Shown here: positions 40,401 through 54,300 of the stretch, piece after piece | Layout: each line of letters begins with the position of its first letter | How positions within the stretch are numbered: the first letter of the stretch is position 1 | Origin: Cruorifilaria tuberocauda | Taxonomy: Eukaryota; Nematoda; Chromadorea; Rhabditida; Onchocercidae | NCBI GenBank assembly: GCA_013365365.1 | Contig: JABVXU010000264.1 | Coordinates: forward strand, 1 to 64,000 | Length of the DNA: 64,000 bases | Direction: 5' to 3' | Translations under genes and position numbers: made by a program | Notes under the pieces: generated by a model | What the model was told of the DNA's origin: nothing | The model's input: the letters and a program-made list of their open reading frames with translations, nothing else | Databases searched by the model: none

Positions 40401-42089
40401 AAAGATCATCTAACGAATATGTAGGAGTTGAAATTCAATTTGAATGTCTGAATTGAATTCGTTATTCATGCTTTTGAGATTTTTTAATCGTTATTAGTAT
40501 TAATAGACTGGTTTTTTATTTGTTAATTTGTCCCTTTATAGTTCTTCATTCCGTATATTGGCTTTCTTGTTTTGTCTGGCAAGCTTTAAGTTACACTTTC
40601 ATTTATCGCTGAAATAGTTATATTTTTTGCAAAGCCTCAATACTGAATAAGTTTGTAAAAAAACATGCATAATCGTCAAAAATTATGAACAACTGAAATT
40701 ATCATGAAATATATGTATCAAATAAAATTAGTAGGAAAGCAACCAATAGCCGAAACTGAGAGAAAGCAAATACTAGATAGTTAGCAATTGTAAAAAGTAA
40801 AAACAACTTCCCCTTATGTTATTTCTACCAAAAAGTCCTTTTTTCTTTTTTCTTCCGTTTTTTTAAAACGCCCATTCCATATGTGATCGTGCATTAAATA
40901 AAAACGGAATGGTCCATTGAGTTTCATAATCTACAAAAATTAAAGATCCAAAAATATTGAAAATTAAAAAATTTAGAAATTTTGAAAAACAATTTAGAAA
41001 ATTGACGTGAGGAAATTTTTAAAATCAAAACTCAATAGAATATTGTTCCCTTTCATCTGCACTGTTTTTTTGAAATGCCGAGAACGATTTGCAATATTTG
41101 CATAATAAAATTAAACTTCAATAATATATCTTTGTCCTTATCTATTTCCATTAAAAATTCATTGAGACCATAGTAAATTACCAGCTTGAGCATCTGTAAC
41201 TATTTTACTGCTAACATCTTTTTTCGTCCAATCTGACATTGCCCGCTGAATTACATAACTCGTAATAATGTTTCCTCTTTATGGTAATAATTATGTATAG
41301 AACTTTTTCTCGAATAAGGCACAAAATTAGTTCTAAAAAAGTAGTTTAAAAAGTGGCGGTGGTAATTATGTATCATACGCTCAAATCCGGAAGAAAAGTT
41401 TTCGATACCTCTTAATTTGCTGCCTTATTATTATACTATAATACGAATTTATCAATTATGATTTAATATATGAAATATAACGAAGAAGGCTTTAGATTTT
41501 ATCATTCTAATCTAACGGAAGAAGCAAATCAATTTGTTTAAATTGTCGCCAAATTTTCCCACACATATCAATATGATATACTATAACTACGCAAAATAAA
41601 CATCATTTGAAAGAATCATTAACACCATAAGGAAAAGTAACTCTACTTACATCAAATTCTTAACGAAAATAAGATAGCTAATTATTTATAATTGTATCAG
41701 ATATATACATTTCATTAAAAAAAAATTGTTACCCGGACAATCAACACTGGCTAAGAAAATCATCACATGAGTAATAAAATGAAGTTTTAAAATCGAAATT
41801 TCATTTGTCTATAAGCCTATTCGTGAAAAGAGAAAAAGTATATAAAAGTAAATATTATATTCGAAAATTTGGGCGGAAAATGACAATTAAAAGCATAAAT
41901 TTAGAAAATGAAAGTTGGAACTTATTAGAAGACTACCAGTCATATAGGATCCTCAATTTAACAACAGAAAGCGAACCGATATTCAGAGGACTTATCTAAA
42001 AAAGAAATTGATACAGCAGCCTTAAAAGATTTATACATGGACTATTAATTTTCTAACTTTTAAAGCAGTTGGGAAAAAATTTTTAATTC
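40401..42089. other. Convergent 3' region between APE1 and trehalase
   Basis: About 1.7 kb of AT-rich sequence between convergent stop codons. One exon-like minus-strand segment (41245-41159) follows a TTCAG acceptor and ends in a stop, but no partner exon was found. The plus ORF at 41805-41999 has no recognisable family. Confidence 0.4.
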
Positions 42090-45000
42090 TTAAAAGTACA
42101 GCAAAATGGAGAAAATAAACATGGAAAACACATGATGTGTCTGAACAGGTGCTGTTGCAGTCATCTTTTGTCCATATTTGTCCAATAAATCCAATATGAC
42201 ACCATTTGTCCAACCAAATCCAGTCTGCAAAATTTTATTTAAAATTTATTTGTCTAGTATTTGATAAGTCTTATTTCAAGTAGTTTATACTTTACAACTG
42301 GTAGCTTATTAAACCGTAGAAAGATAAAAGGTGAAGAAACCAAAATCAAAAATAAAGCATACTGTCATGATGTTAGATATTAAAAACCACCACCAATAAA
42401 CTCGGTCCACATGTGGAGAACATAACCGTCAAATATCAAAAATAGATGGACAATAGTTAAAACAAAATTTTGCGCTCTGATTCAAGTTAAGATAGAAATC
42501 AACTTTAAAATTTGAAGTGTTGACGAACCTGCACTTCGTATTCGCCACCGGAACCAGCGCTCCATTCTTCAGAAATTGCCGAAACGTTATATTTTTCGAA
42601 CATTGAGTGAGTACGTATAAAAGATTTGTATGTAACAGTTAACCACTGTGTTGCCATATCTTCAGCTGCCTATAAAACATTCCATTTCATGAAAAGGAAT
42701 GAAACTTGAACAAATGATAATAAACTAACAAAAGTAAACATATTTTTGGAGTTTTAAAAGAATGAAAATTATAACAGATACCTTCATTAACACAGGATCA
42801 CCGGTAGTACGAAAACCTTCGATGACCATGTGTACCATTGGTGGCCACGCATTATCCTTATCCCATTGCTGTTCACTTTTCATGGCCAAAGAAGTTGGTA
42901 AGCCTTTGGTGAAATTCAAAACACCTTCCCTCTGCATTTTTGTGAAAATCAGAATTTAAAACAAGAAGTTAAAAAATTTATGGAATGTTTGTGAAACATT
43001 TTTCATCATCGTTTATTTTGAATGGAAACAGGAAAGAAGTTTAAAGAATAAGATAATGATGGAATTCGAATATAAATTATAAAACTATCTAGAAAACATA
43101 CCTTAAGGTAGTTATACGCTCTGTGTGGAATAATTTCATCTTCATCATCGTAACACTTTGCATACAATGGCAGAGCATTCGAAATATAATATGTGTTGGA
43201 GTGAAGCTAAAATTTTGCGTTTAAAATGCATAATTCGTTCGGTGTGTATATTCCATCATAAAAAAACATGAACAAACTATACTAGTTATCTCTTACTGTT
43301 ATAATATTCAAAAAAAGCGTTTCGTGCAAAAAAGTGAATCTATACAAAAATAATTTCAACGGACACCTTTTTCTCCAGATCGTAATCGTACCAAATCCCA
43401 TCAGTTTCATTCCAATGGATAAGTTTCATCACCAATTTCGCCATTTCATAGCGCGATTGATAGACTGCTACTTTCGGAAAATTACCTGAAAATCAGTTTA
43501 GACTGGCGATGTGTACTAGATTCAATTCACTGTACATACTATAATATTCATTATGAAGAACTTCATTTATATATGCAATACCTTCAACATTATAAGAAAA
43601 GAGAAGTAAATTAAAATAAGACTTAACTTTCATTACAAGATTTTTTTTCGAACTAGAAGTTCTTCTTTCGATAACTCACTAATTATGTGATATATTTAAC
43701 TGCTACTGTTAAGAAACTATAATGACACGCAAATCTGACTTAATATCAAAGACAGGTAGTCAATATAAAAAACTGTGAGGAGAAAAAAACATACCAGTAA
43801 TTTCATAAAACGAAGCCATAATTCTGGCATTAATACAAATAAAAGCATTCAAATCGACGGGCACAATATGCCAAGTACGAATTGATTTCATACTATGCTT
43901 TTCTGGACCACTTTGCGCGAACCAACGAGTACTGAAATCCCAACCTGTTTCAGCTGCTGATGCTATGTTCGACCACATGGATTCTTTTTCGGCTGCAAAA
44001 AAAAGAAACGAAGTATATGAGATTAGACAGAAAGATAACGGATAATTGATATTAACATATACCATTAAAAATAATATTACCACTGTTAGGAAGTATAGAT
44101 GGAGAAGAAAAGATGGGAAAGAATATTTATATAAATATTAGATATTCCGACAAAGAGCCAAAAGAATTATAAGAATCACTCGGTACTTTTTATACTAATG
44201 CATCAGACAAACCGATTGAAGGAAGATCTTTCGCCATTTCCAAATCCTCCCTATAAGATTCAGGTCGTGGTGTTTTCATATTTGCACGATATTGGAAAAA
44301 TGAAATATTTACACCACGTTCTTCATGGTGCAATGACTGAGCACGTTGCAGTATCCAGAAATCATATTCTTTCTCAAGTGTTGGGAGAAGCTGTAAATTT
44401 GTACGATAGAAAAATCATATGTAAATCACTGAAGAAATGGAATTTCTTTTATGTCGCAGCTATCCGTCTGCTATTGAAAAATTGGATTTTTTTAGTTATT
44501 GTTCTCAAAAATTATCTTATTTTTATATCAAAATCTTGTGATTTGTGGTATGCTTTTCTTGATTTTCCAGTGATCGCTAGAAAGACCGATAAATTAGAAG
44601 GAATTGGCACCAAACATACTGACCATTTAATCATACAAAAGATGTCGAAAATGCAAACCTCGTGGACAAAATCTAAATCACCCGTGGCTAGATAACACTC
44701 ATAAACCATTGGAGTAAGCAACGGTGGTTGGGATCTGACGAGATAATATACACGACCACCGTTTGGAACGAAACCATGTCTGAATGATATTGATTCACTT
44801 TTAATCATTTCGTTAATGTTTTTTATATTTATTATAGTCAAAAATGTTTGCTGAAGAATTTTACCATCTCAAATATATACAAAATGAAAATGTGTTAGAA
44901 AAAATAACTAACTTATCAACCATATAAGCTAAATTGCGAACAATTCCTTTTGCTGTTTCATACATTTCCGAAAATAACAAGCCCTTCACTATCCAAAAGG

Positions 45001-46789
45001 AATCCCTAAAAATAATATTTTTGTGATCGTATGAGCAATTTGCTTGGTCTATTTAAAATAACTACTCTTTCTGAAATAGTGAAAAGTAATGTATTTCGCT
45101 TCCGAATAGTTACTGAACTTCATAGACTGGTGACTATGTATAAAGGAACTTCAAAAGTGCGAAAGAAATTCTTAACATCTTCTTCCTCAAAGCAGAGATA
45201 ATACTTGAGGAGATAAAAAATAACTCACCAATAGTAAAATTCACGGAAACGACCACCTGGTATAATAAAAGGATGAGGAACATAAAGCAAAGAATAGAGC
45301 TCTTGATGTTGTCCAACATCTTCTTTTACCTTACATGAAATTGAAATCAAAATCAAATGGAGTCAAATTAAGTTACATAAAATCGAATTTCTGAAATTCG
45401 TAGTTTAATTGAATTTCTGTCATGCTTTGACTTTTCAAATTTTACATGACTTTCATCTACGATTAATTCTAGTTTCAAGATCTACACCTGGAATTTTTTT
45501 TTCAAATATTTTAAATGACAGTCAAACACTAGAAGACAACTATATGAAGTGACTCAATACTACTAAAAATATAACGACGAGAAAAATAATATGATTGTCA
45601 CCTAAAAGACTTCTTATTGTCGCCTCAATAACTATCAATAACTATCAGCTGCTCCAAATTAAAACCTACCCTTCTACAAAGATCCCTCCATATTCTGTGC
45701 AAATGTAATGCCCATCTTCTCAAATGATAATTCTCAATTTTGAGAAAACTTGATGGGAAGGCTATCCAATCCTCTGGATACCATTCTAATAGCTCGTATC
45801 CAGGAGGATCAAAATGCTCGTTTATGAATTCTTGCAACAGCGTTTTGTTTTTCCAGTTTTCACCAAAGTCATCAAAATCTTTCAGAGTTGTCACTGGAAC
45901 ACAATATCGAATTTGAACTGGAATCAGTTCTTAGATTTTGGAAATATCAGTTTTGAAATTTCTGAATTTAATACAATACTAGAAAAATTAAACAATACGC
46001 ATTTTCTTTCAGCTACCATGAATCTTAAATACAATGTCGATGTAAACGACTGCTATGCCACCAAGTGCTATAAACCAGGGCAGATAACTTATATGTGAAA
46101 ATACTTGAGAAATATTGCATATACCAAACCTTGAAATTATTTTAAAGCAATGGTATCAAAAAATTTGAAATTCTGTACCATTTGAATCTTAAACCCATTA
46201 AGTCCCTGCATTCGACTTTCTAATTTCCTAATCCTACTTCCCTTTCATTTATTTTACAAATTTAGAGGTTTATTTCAAGAAATACACCGCAAATTTCAAA
46301 AATTTCCAGAAATCCAAGAAAATACTGTTTCCTGCATTATGAAGAAAACCTTAATTGACTCCTTTTTTCGAAATCGCCACAAGTAACTCAATTAGGTTTT
46401 GAGAAATTCACACCTGGGTCTTGCTTTAAAGGCATATCAACAAAATGCTTCGAATCAGGATATAAATGTGCATCCTGAACTGCCTTCAAAATCGGACCAT
46501 TACAATAAATTCGACTGAAATCGGATTAATCGCACTAACTGAGAAAGAAAACTATCACCCAATAATTCAAAGCAGTATATTCTAATTACTACTCTATCGC
46601 ACTTGTTCAATCGGTCTACATTTTTAATGATGGAATTTTAAACATCTAATTTTCTATGATAAAAATTATGCAAGGAATTTACTAGTTTGGGTTTTTACAG
46701 TAGCTCTTCATAATTCAGTTAATTTCAAAATAAAAAGTAGAATTACGAATGTGAACTTACTTCAGTAAGGTGATCGTGTAAAAAAGCAT
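42090..46789 (-). CDS. Trehalase (GH37), probably GPI-anchored
   Basis: Trehalase splits trehalose into two glucose units, usually outside the cell. Thirteen exons (46789-46761, 46514-46414, 45893-45670, 45329-45229, 45005-44913, 44779-44659, 44390-44213, 43992-43795, 43485-43367, 43206-43102, 42931-42782, 42669-42529, 42224-42090) give 564 aa, like the human enzyme (583). Family marks: IYCNGPILKAVQ, KHFVDMPLK, the signature PGGRFREFYYWDSFW, HGFVPNGGRVYYLVRSQPP, ESGWDFS-like AETGWDFSTRW, WYDYDLEKK, the second signature QQWDKDNAWPP, and SGGEYEVQTGFGWTNGV. The last about 15 residues (VFSMFIFSILLYF) are hydrophobic with no tail, as for a GPI signal. The tiny first exon (MLFYTITLL) is the least certain part; it supplies a short hydrophobic leader and the right phase. 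Confidence 0.94.
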
Positions 46790-48120
46790 GTAGCTTATAA
46801 CAAAAATTAATATCAATGAAGATGAAAAAGAGTCCAGTAGAAATCAAATTAAGGTAAATACCGATTATAAGTTAAAATAGAATTCTTCGCAGCGATAATA
46901 AATTTCGATTGAGGAGCAAAAATATGATCGTGACATGAATATGCGAATACAACAAGAGACAATAAGTCTTAGGAAATAATCGAAAAGGATAAAATATGCA
47001 CTTTAAACATCAATCGTCAATATCGTCATCACTGAAACCAAATGATGGATTTTCAGTAAGTAATTCGATCGCCTTATTATCACTCCAAAGTGTTCAAAAA
47101 ACTTCAAAACCTTTAACAATCTGTTCAAAACCTTGTCATAATATTTGACGTTTACTTTTCTATCTCCAGTAATATGAAAACTAAACTCATGAAACACAAA
47201 AACTTAGGAAAAGTATTGCGATAGTTTAAAGCAAAAAAATGACGAGTCGGAAAAAATTGTTATGAAAAATAGAACATTCAGTTGACGAAAATAGATTTTA
47301 AAATGCGCTTCGAGATCTGCTTCTTTTTATTTACTACTTTATTTGTTTATCACTTTGCATGTAGGACAGATACTTGAAAATTCCAAAAATTTAGTACAAA
47401 TATCTTTCTCAGAGATACTTTAGATATCACTAAGTTCTAATCCTTTACACATTAAACATAACTACGCCAAAATGATCTATCCTGCTAAATCAGCCTGGAA
47501 AAATTTCTACTTAACAGACAACACAAATGAAATTACATCTGTAGCGAAGTAAAAAAGATGCTTTCTTCACGTCAAACTACATCTTCTCTCGCTAACATTA
47601 ACTGCCAATTAATTATCTACCACATCTATACCAATATCTAACACTTATCTCTCTAACAATTTTTGAAAACTTGATAAATTAGACCAGTTCAACAATTTCA
47701 ACAAAAAAAAACGCCCTTCAATAACGACCATTCTACGGATTTTAGTGTGAATTGCAAATAGATCACAGTTTACAAACTTATTTCATATCTTTCTTCTACC
47801 CATCTATGATAACTAGAAACTATTTTTTACTAATCAGGAGAAATAAATGTATTTTTATTACGAATCCAATATTTTTCCGACTTTTTAAATATATTTCGGA
47901 AATTTTTTATCAGACCTTTGTTTCGTGCCTGGTTTATTTGTTACCTTTCGATTGATCAAATCGAAAAATATTCAAGGAAATCTTAATATTCTTTTTTTCT
48001 GCATATCTGTATATATCGAGTTTTTACTATGATATTAAACGATGAGTGTTGTATCTGTATCTTATCACCATATCCTTCCACTATCTTAAGAGAAACTGCA
48101 ATAAAAGAAAAAACGATTAA
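46790..48120. other. Region upstream of trehalase, no gene seen
   Basis: This should hold the trehalase promoter. No further exon could be joined. An open minus-strand frame just upstream of the first ATG (FSSSLILIFVISY) is hydrophobic but has no ATG of its own before a stop. Confidence 0.4.
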
Positions 48121-48306
48121 ACTGTCATCACGTATACGTGTTATGTTATAAAAATAAAATGAAAATGAAAGATAAAAGATCAACTGTGTTACCACACTAC
48201 ATGTTATGTTAGGGTAATAAAAAATTGCGACAATAAAAGATAAAAGATCAAATAGTGTTATCACGTTACATGTTATGTCAGAGTAATAAAAAATTGCGAC
48301 AACTAG
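48121..48306. repeat. Short tandem repeat, ~67-bp unit, about three copies
   Basis: Copies begin near 48123, 48187 and 48256 (64- and 69-bp spacing). Shared blocks are TACATGTTATGT, GGTAATAAAAAATTGCGACAA and AAAGATAAAAGATCAA. Copies two and three are nearly identical and the first is more diverged. Confidence 0.85.
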
Positions 48307-51300
48307 TAAATGAGGTTGTCGCAGTTCGTTGAAAATGATTAATTACTTAATTAGAGGAAGGAAGTACAGGCATTTGCATTTCCACCCGTCATCGTATCAA
48401 AACAATCGTATTGCGAAATCTAAATTATCACATTTAAACTTCAGATTCGATAGAAAGATAATTCGTCCTCCAAGTGTTTTTCGTTTTATTTTTTTTTTTT
48501 TCGATATTGAATCTTTATCTTTTTTTTGAGAGAATTTTTTTATTAGTTTTTTAATTTTTTTCTTTAAATTTAATATAATTTGCACGTACGTAAAGGACGT
48601 AATTTAATTTCAAATTTAATTATAGCACAACATGAAAATTAGAATTAAAATTAGAAATACAAAAATTAATTATTAGATTAAGATTAAAAGATTTTCAGCA
48701 ATGAAGTATATAAGATAGTATTAATTTAGTACTCTAATTCATTAACATTAAGTTATTGTAATATGTTACTATCAAATTTCAAACAATGTTTAATTTCGTT
48801 GCTTTAAATTCCTCTCGCAAATCTTATGGAATTGTAATCCATCTGTTCTCATTATTATTTTTAATTTATTTCAAATAATGCTTAATTTCGTTCGGTTAAA
48901 TTCTTCTCTTAAATCTTGTAGAATGATAATTCATACTATTGCAATCATCATTTTTAATTTTTATACCTGGAATCATTAAGCGATTAATTAATGGTTAGTG
49001 AACTTTATAGTCTATAAGAAATGAACCAAATTATAGCTTAAGTTTTATGCACAATAAAAAAAATCAGCAAGTGAAAAAAATTTTTGAGCATGCTTCAGAA
49101 ATGTTTAAGGAGATTTAATGCATATTCAAGTTAGAATTCAATTTGTAAATTTTCTTAAAAGGCTTATAGAAGGGAACAGTATAAAATGAATTCATAAGAT
49201 TATCGTATATTAGTTTATTTTGTTAGAAAGAGTGACAAAATTCATGCTTTCGGAATTCGGTCTATTAGATTTAAAAACAAAATCCAGTTCTGTGATATTC
49301 AAACATCTCGTTGACATAGCGATTACTTCCATTACTAGTTATATAATTATATAATTGGCCAATTAGCCAATTATAATATTGTTAAATAATTTTCCAAGTT
49401 GTTTCCAAATGGAACAGTTCATTACTGATTATCACTTTCTTTATCGGATTAGATCGATTAATCGACAGTAGCAATTTTTTTTTTACTTGATGGCAAAGAT
49501 AATTCCATAGTGGTTTGCTTTTTGTATGCTATTTCTTCAAAATTTTGATTGATATTAATCGACTTTAGCTTTATTGAGGAAGAGAAGACCGTAGCCTACG
49601 GGTTCTGAAACCAGTTTCTCTTCATTAGCTATATGCAGCTAAGTAGTGTAATCTTTAATGATATATATATATATCATTAAACATTACACAATTCAACTGA
49701 TAAGTACATATATATATATATATACATTTGTCATAATGTTTAAATGAAAAGAAAGAAATTGTTAAATTAATTTAAAATATTTGATGTTTCTTCATTTATC
49801 AATTATTAACGATTAATTCTTAAGATTTGTTTATTTGTGTAATTGTAAAACTGATTAGCCAGTTTAAATTTGCAAGACAAAAAAGAAAACAGATGATTTC
49901 ATTTAAAACGATTTGAGTTAAATAGAACAGTCTATTACTGTTTGATTTTTGTTTTTTTCATCAATCGGAAATACACTATTCAGTTTACTTAAATTGAATT
50001 TATTTAATAGTTGTTATATTTATCCCTGTGTAGGTAGAGATGACGTTTTTCGATACTTTTGATTTGCACCGTACATAAAATGAAGGAAAGTCAACTTATC
50101 ATTTGTAATCCGGTGTTGCTATATGACATGGTAAACATAAAGAAAAAAAAAAGTGTGCAGCATTTGAAAAGCATTCTATTAAATGTGGCACTTCTTCAAA
50201 GCAAATAGTTTAATTGAAATTAAACGATCATTGTTTTAAATTGTTGAATATTAAACTGTATCAAATGTATCGAAAGACGTCATTATTTTAAACGGAATTA
50301 TTTTTAATTTAACGCATTTATTTTGATTTATTTGATAAATTTTTTTTTGCTTAATTATCGAAATATTTAAACTTTTGCATAAGTTCTATTCCTAAAACTG
50401 TCTATCAGTTATTTATTGTATTTATTTTACAAAATCTCTGATGGTCTGAAAAATGTCATTTGAAAATTTGCAACTAATAAAATATTGTTTTTTTTATGAA
50501 ATTTTATAAAGAAATTGAATAAAGCAGCGATAACGAACTGAGATAGATCGATCATGAAGTAGTCGTATTCATTCCAACGATACTTTCGTACATTCACTAT
50601 TCTTTTTTCTTCGAAAAGAAAGAGTTAATTTTTTTTTAGTTTTCTTTTTGAAGTATGGAAATTTTTTTTCATTGAGAATGTTTTTTTTTTTGAGAAAGAC
50701 TTTTCTCGAAAAGATTTTTTAAAATAAAAATTTATCATGCTTGTTTGTTCATGAGGATTGATATTTTGCAAAAAAAATTTTTTTTCAAAACGATAGAGAT
50801 GGTTTTTTTTTTTTTGCTTTCATATTCGTAACGACGAGAAGAGATCTTAAAAAGTATTGAAGATAATACGCTAAAAGTCTCTTGGGAGTATCACTTCTTT
50901 TAATTTAAAATGCTTTTTTATTTTTTTTTTGTAACTTTCTATATATCCTTTCTGAAAATTAAATCCAATTAGCAGATTGAAATTAGTAAGTATCCTGCTC
51001 GTAGTAAAGCATTAGTAATGGATAGTCTTCCATTTGGATCACTGAAATGATCGATGCGGCCTGAATTCCATCCGAGTCTCTCCTCGCTGATAACAATCTC
51101 TTTTCACCATATTCCTTCTGTTTTGGTGTATCATTTAAAGCCTTCGTTGTAGAAGTTTGCGATTAATTATCGAGGACTAGCAGCAAATTGTTTGTTCCAT
51201 ATATTTGAACTGTTTGATGATGATTTGTACGGTCATTGTCCTCATCAAATCTCAATAATGAAGTGTTGGTAGCATTTATTATAGTAACTAATATTAACCA

Positions 51301-54300
51301 TAGAAGTATTCGTATCACCACCGATCATTATCTTTAATTTAGTATCTAGCAGAAATGAGTGTAACAAATGTTATGTTCTTAGTTCATTTGTCTCTCAGGA
51401 TTTTAAACAGTTTTCTATCTTTTTGGTCTTTCTTTTTCATACATTTTTGATTTCAATATTTGGTGATTGCGCTGATAATGATGGTAATAATCATCATTCG
51501 TTGTTATAACTTTCTTTTAGATAAGTCGAATGAAAATTTTGAAATATTAGTATTAATAGCAGGAGAAATAAGTAGGTATAAAAGAAAGTTTAATTCTTAA
51601 AGGCTAATTACACCAGTAAACATATAATTGAACAGTTGTTCATCGGGAACATCTATCTCGTTTTCAACTGTCATCAGTATATTAGCGATGGATACTTATT
51701 TTAAGCAGTATTCAGACAGATAATACCTAAAATATTCTGCAAACTTTATCATTCTGTTTTCATTCATAAGAAATATCACTCGTCCACTGTTACTTATATA
51801 ACTATTATCTGTCATCCTTTTTTCGTTGGACAATAAATTTTCAACAAACTGAAATTTGTAACCGAAGGAGAACATGATTTGAAGCTAAGAAACTAGGCCT
51901 TTAAAGAGAATAGCAGAGAATGATGTCTGGAATTAAATCCGGCGGTTGGATGCTATAGATGATAATCGCATTAATATTGTTGTTTATGTAGGAAAGCTCT
52001 GGTATGATTGAGAAATCGATTCATTGTAAAATTATCATAAGTTTTATTTATTTCTAACTCAGCATGTTTAACAGAGAGAATAGCAGGGGATCCTGCTTTT
52101 TAATTTTTTTTTTTAATTATTTCAAATTTCAAATCAGTTTTGGTAGACCCAGCACATCAGGAACTTTAAAATCTTGCTCATTTTTTACTCAAAAAATTTA
52201 AAAAGAATCGTGATTATTCTAATTGTTCGCTCTTTTGGTATCGATTTTTCTCCTTTTTGAACGCAGAATTTTTCTCTCAACAAATTGTAATGTTTTCAGG
52301 AATTGTGGGTTTTATCAATCTCCTGAAATTTAATTTTATTATTGACCACATAAATAATTTTTTTATTACGTTTTCAGATCGTTTGAGGAAATATATTATA
52401 TATGGATTATTGTTCCTTTTCCAATCAAGATAGTCTGAATTTCTTTATTTCATTTCTTTACTCAGCAGTTATATGTACTGAATATATTTCACTTTTGTTC
52501 TATCTCTTTATGGATGAAATGTAATTAAAATCTGATAAGTTGGTTAGAAAAAATAAATCAGTAACAAATGCATCAGCAATTTTGTCTATTGGTCGGCTGA
52601 AAATTGATACAGTTTGAGCTAAAAATTTTCTTTTTCAGTAACATGATGCTTTCTTGTTTTTTTACAATAAAGCATTGTTTACTAATATGAGTGTAGTGAA
52701 TTTCTGACAGTTATTTTGTTTCTTACTGGCTCAGAATCTTAGAAATAGAAATTTTTTTAGTTTCATAAAAAAGATTTCTTAAATGCCCGTTGAATTTAAT
52801 AAAAAATGTTAAAGCATTATTGTTTTTGTTGACGAACATATTTTTCCATTTATTAATCTTTAAATTACTTTAGATAAATCTACTACTTTTCTTCTCAATA
52901 TTAGAAATTGAGAATTACTTTTCTCAATTAGTTGAGAAAATTGAGAATTTTTGCTGTTCTTCCTCTTATTTCCATGATTTTCAAAAAGTTTTAGTAGTAG
53001 CCATCTGTGATTAAATGAGCAAAGTATTGTCGAGTGGCTAAGATAAATTTTAGTTATTCACATTAATTAACAAATAAGAGGAAAAAAAGTTCTCTTTATT
53101 TGCCTCTTTAATTGTGCCAAGGTCTTTCGGGAGATAATATTCGGAAATGAAGTGAAAGATAATTGGGAATGGGACGAAATCAAATACGATAAATGTAGGG
53201 AAAAAGTGATAAGGGATGACAAACAGTAACTAAAAATGGATCGTTTATCAATAGTAATTGAAACAACGATAGACATTAAGTAACCGAAAGTAAGATAAAA
53301 TATGTTTCGCAATGTTGTTAAATTAAAAAATATGGTGCTAAATGGCAGGTAACAAGAGAAAGAATTTGGTTGCAGACATTGTGTATCAAATGAAAATTTG
53401 TTTAAAAAGTTCCGTTTTTATTTTCATATTTTTAGTATTAGTAATTGATCATCAATTTTTTTTTGTCCCACTACACTAGGCTATATCATCATGATGTGTC
53501 GGGGAATGATGCTTATAGTATTGTGAAAATGTAAGACTTATGCTTATCACTGAATAGTAGAAAGTGCAATATTCTAAATAAATTAATTCATGAGTGTATG
53601 GAAATGAATTTAAATTTGTTTTTGAAATCCGTGTGATTAGCATTTTTGAAGAAGCAAGAGAATACGAGGAAAAAGGAACGAGATTGTAATGTGTGACTAT
53701 TTTTTTCCTTTAATCGCAATCTGAATCTGTAAAAAACTTTAGGGAATTTAATTTGATTTTTTTTTCTCCGAAATTTCTTAATTAAATAATTCAAACGGTA
53801 TTCAAGAAAGAGTTTAATTTACTTTTCTTCTTCAAACATGAAGCATTTTTAACCTTTTGAAATGCATCGGTATGGTTCATGTACGGAATTTCCGTTTTTC
53901 GCTTTAATGAAGTGCAAATTTTCATTTTCATTAATTATTACTAAGTCTTTCTCCCCATATGCATAGTCTTCAGCATTCTATTTTTGGATGTAGGCGGAAT
54001 AATAGATAAATATACATTTACCACGATTTCGGTATGAAATGAACGCTTCATTTTGTAAATCTTCAAGAAATTAAACTTTAATGATTTTGATTTGTACTGA
54101 AATCTTTTCCATTGTTTTTTCAGTTGCTTCCATGAAATGGGGAAAAGTTAGCTTTTTAAAGTCAGAATACGGGATAAAATTTAAATGAAAAATGGAAATT
54201 AGTGTCAGAAGACTCAGAATAAGCTAATTCTTGATTTCATGAAAGGAATTTCATGTCCTTTTTTTAAATTATTGTATCCAGTTGGTATTTCGCACTTTTG

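Noticed and set aside
44198..44695. 165-codon plus-strand ORF
   Set aside because: It runs antisense across trehalase exons 6-7 and their intron; the minus strand carries the conserved trehalase motifs.
51000..51180. Minus-strand stop-to-stop open stretch of about 59 codons in a less AT-rich patch
   Set aside because: The amino acid make-up looks plausible, but there is no start codon, no acceptor at its left end and no partner exon. Chance openness cannot be excluded.
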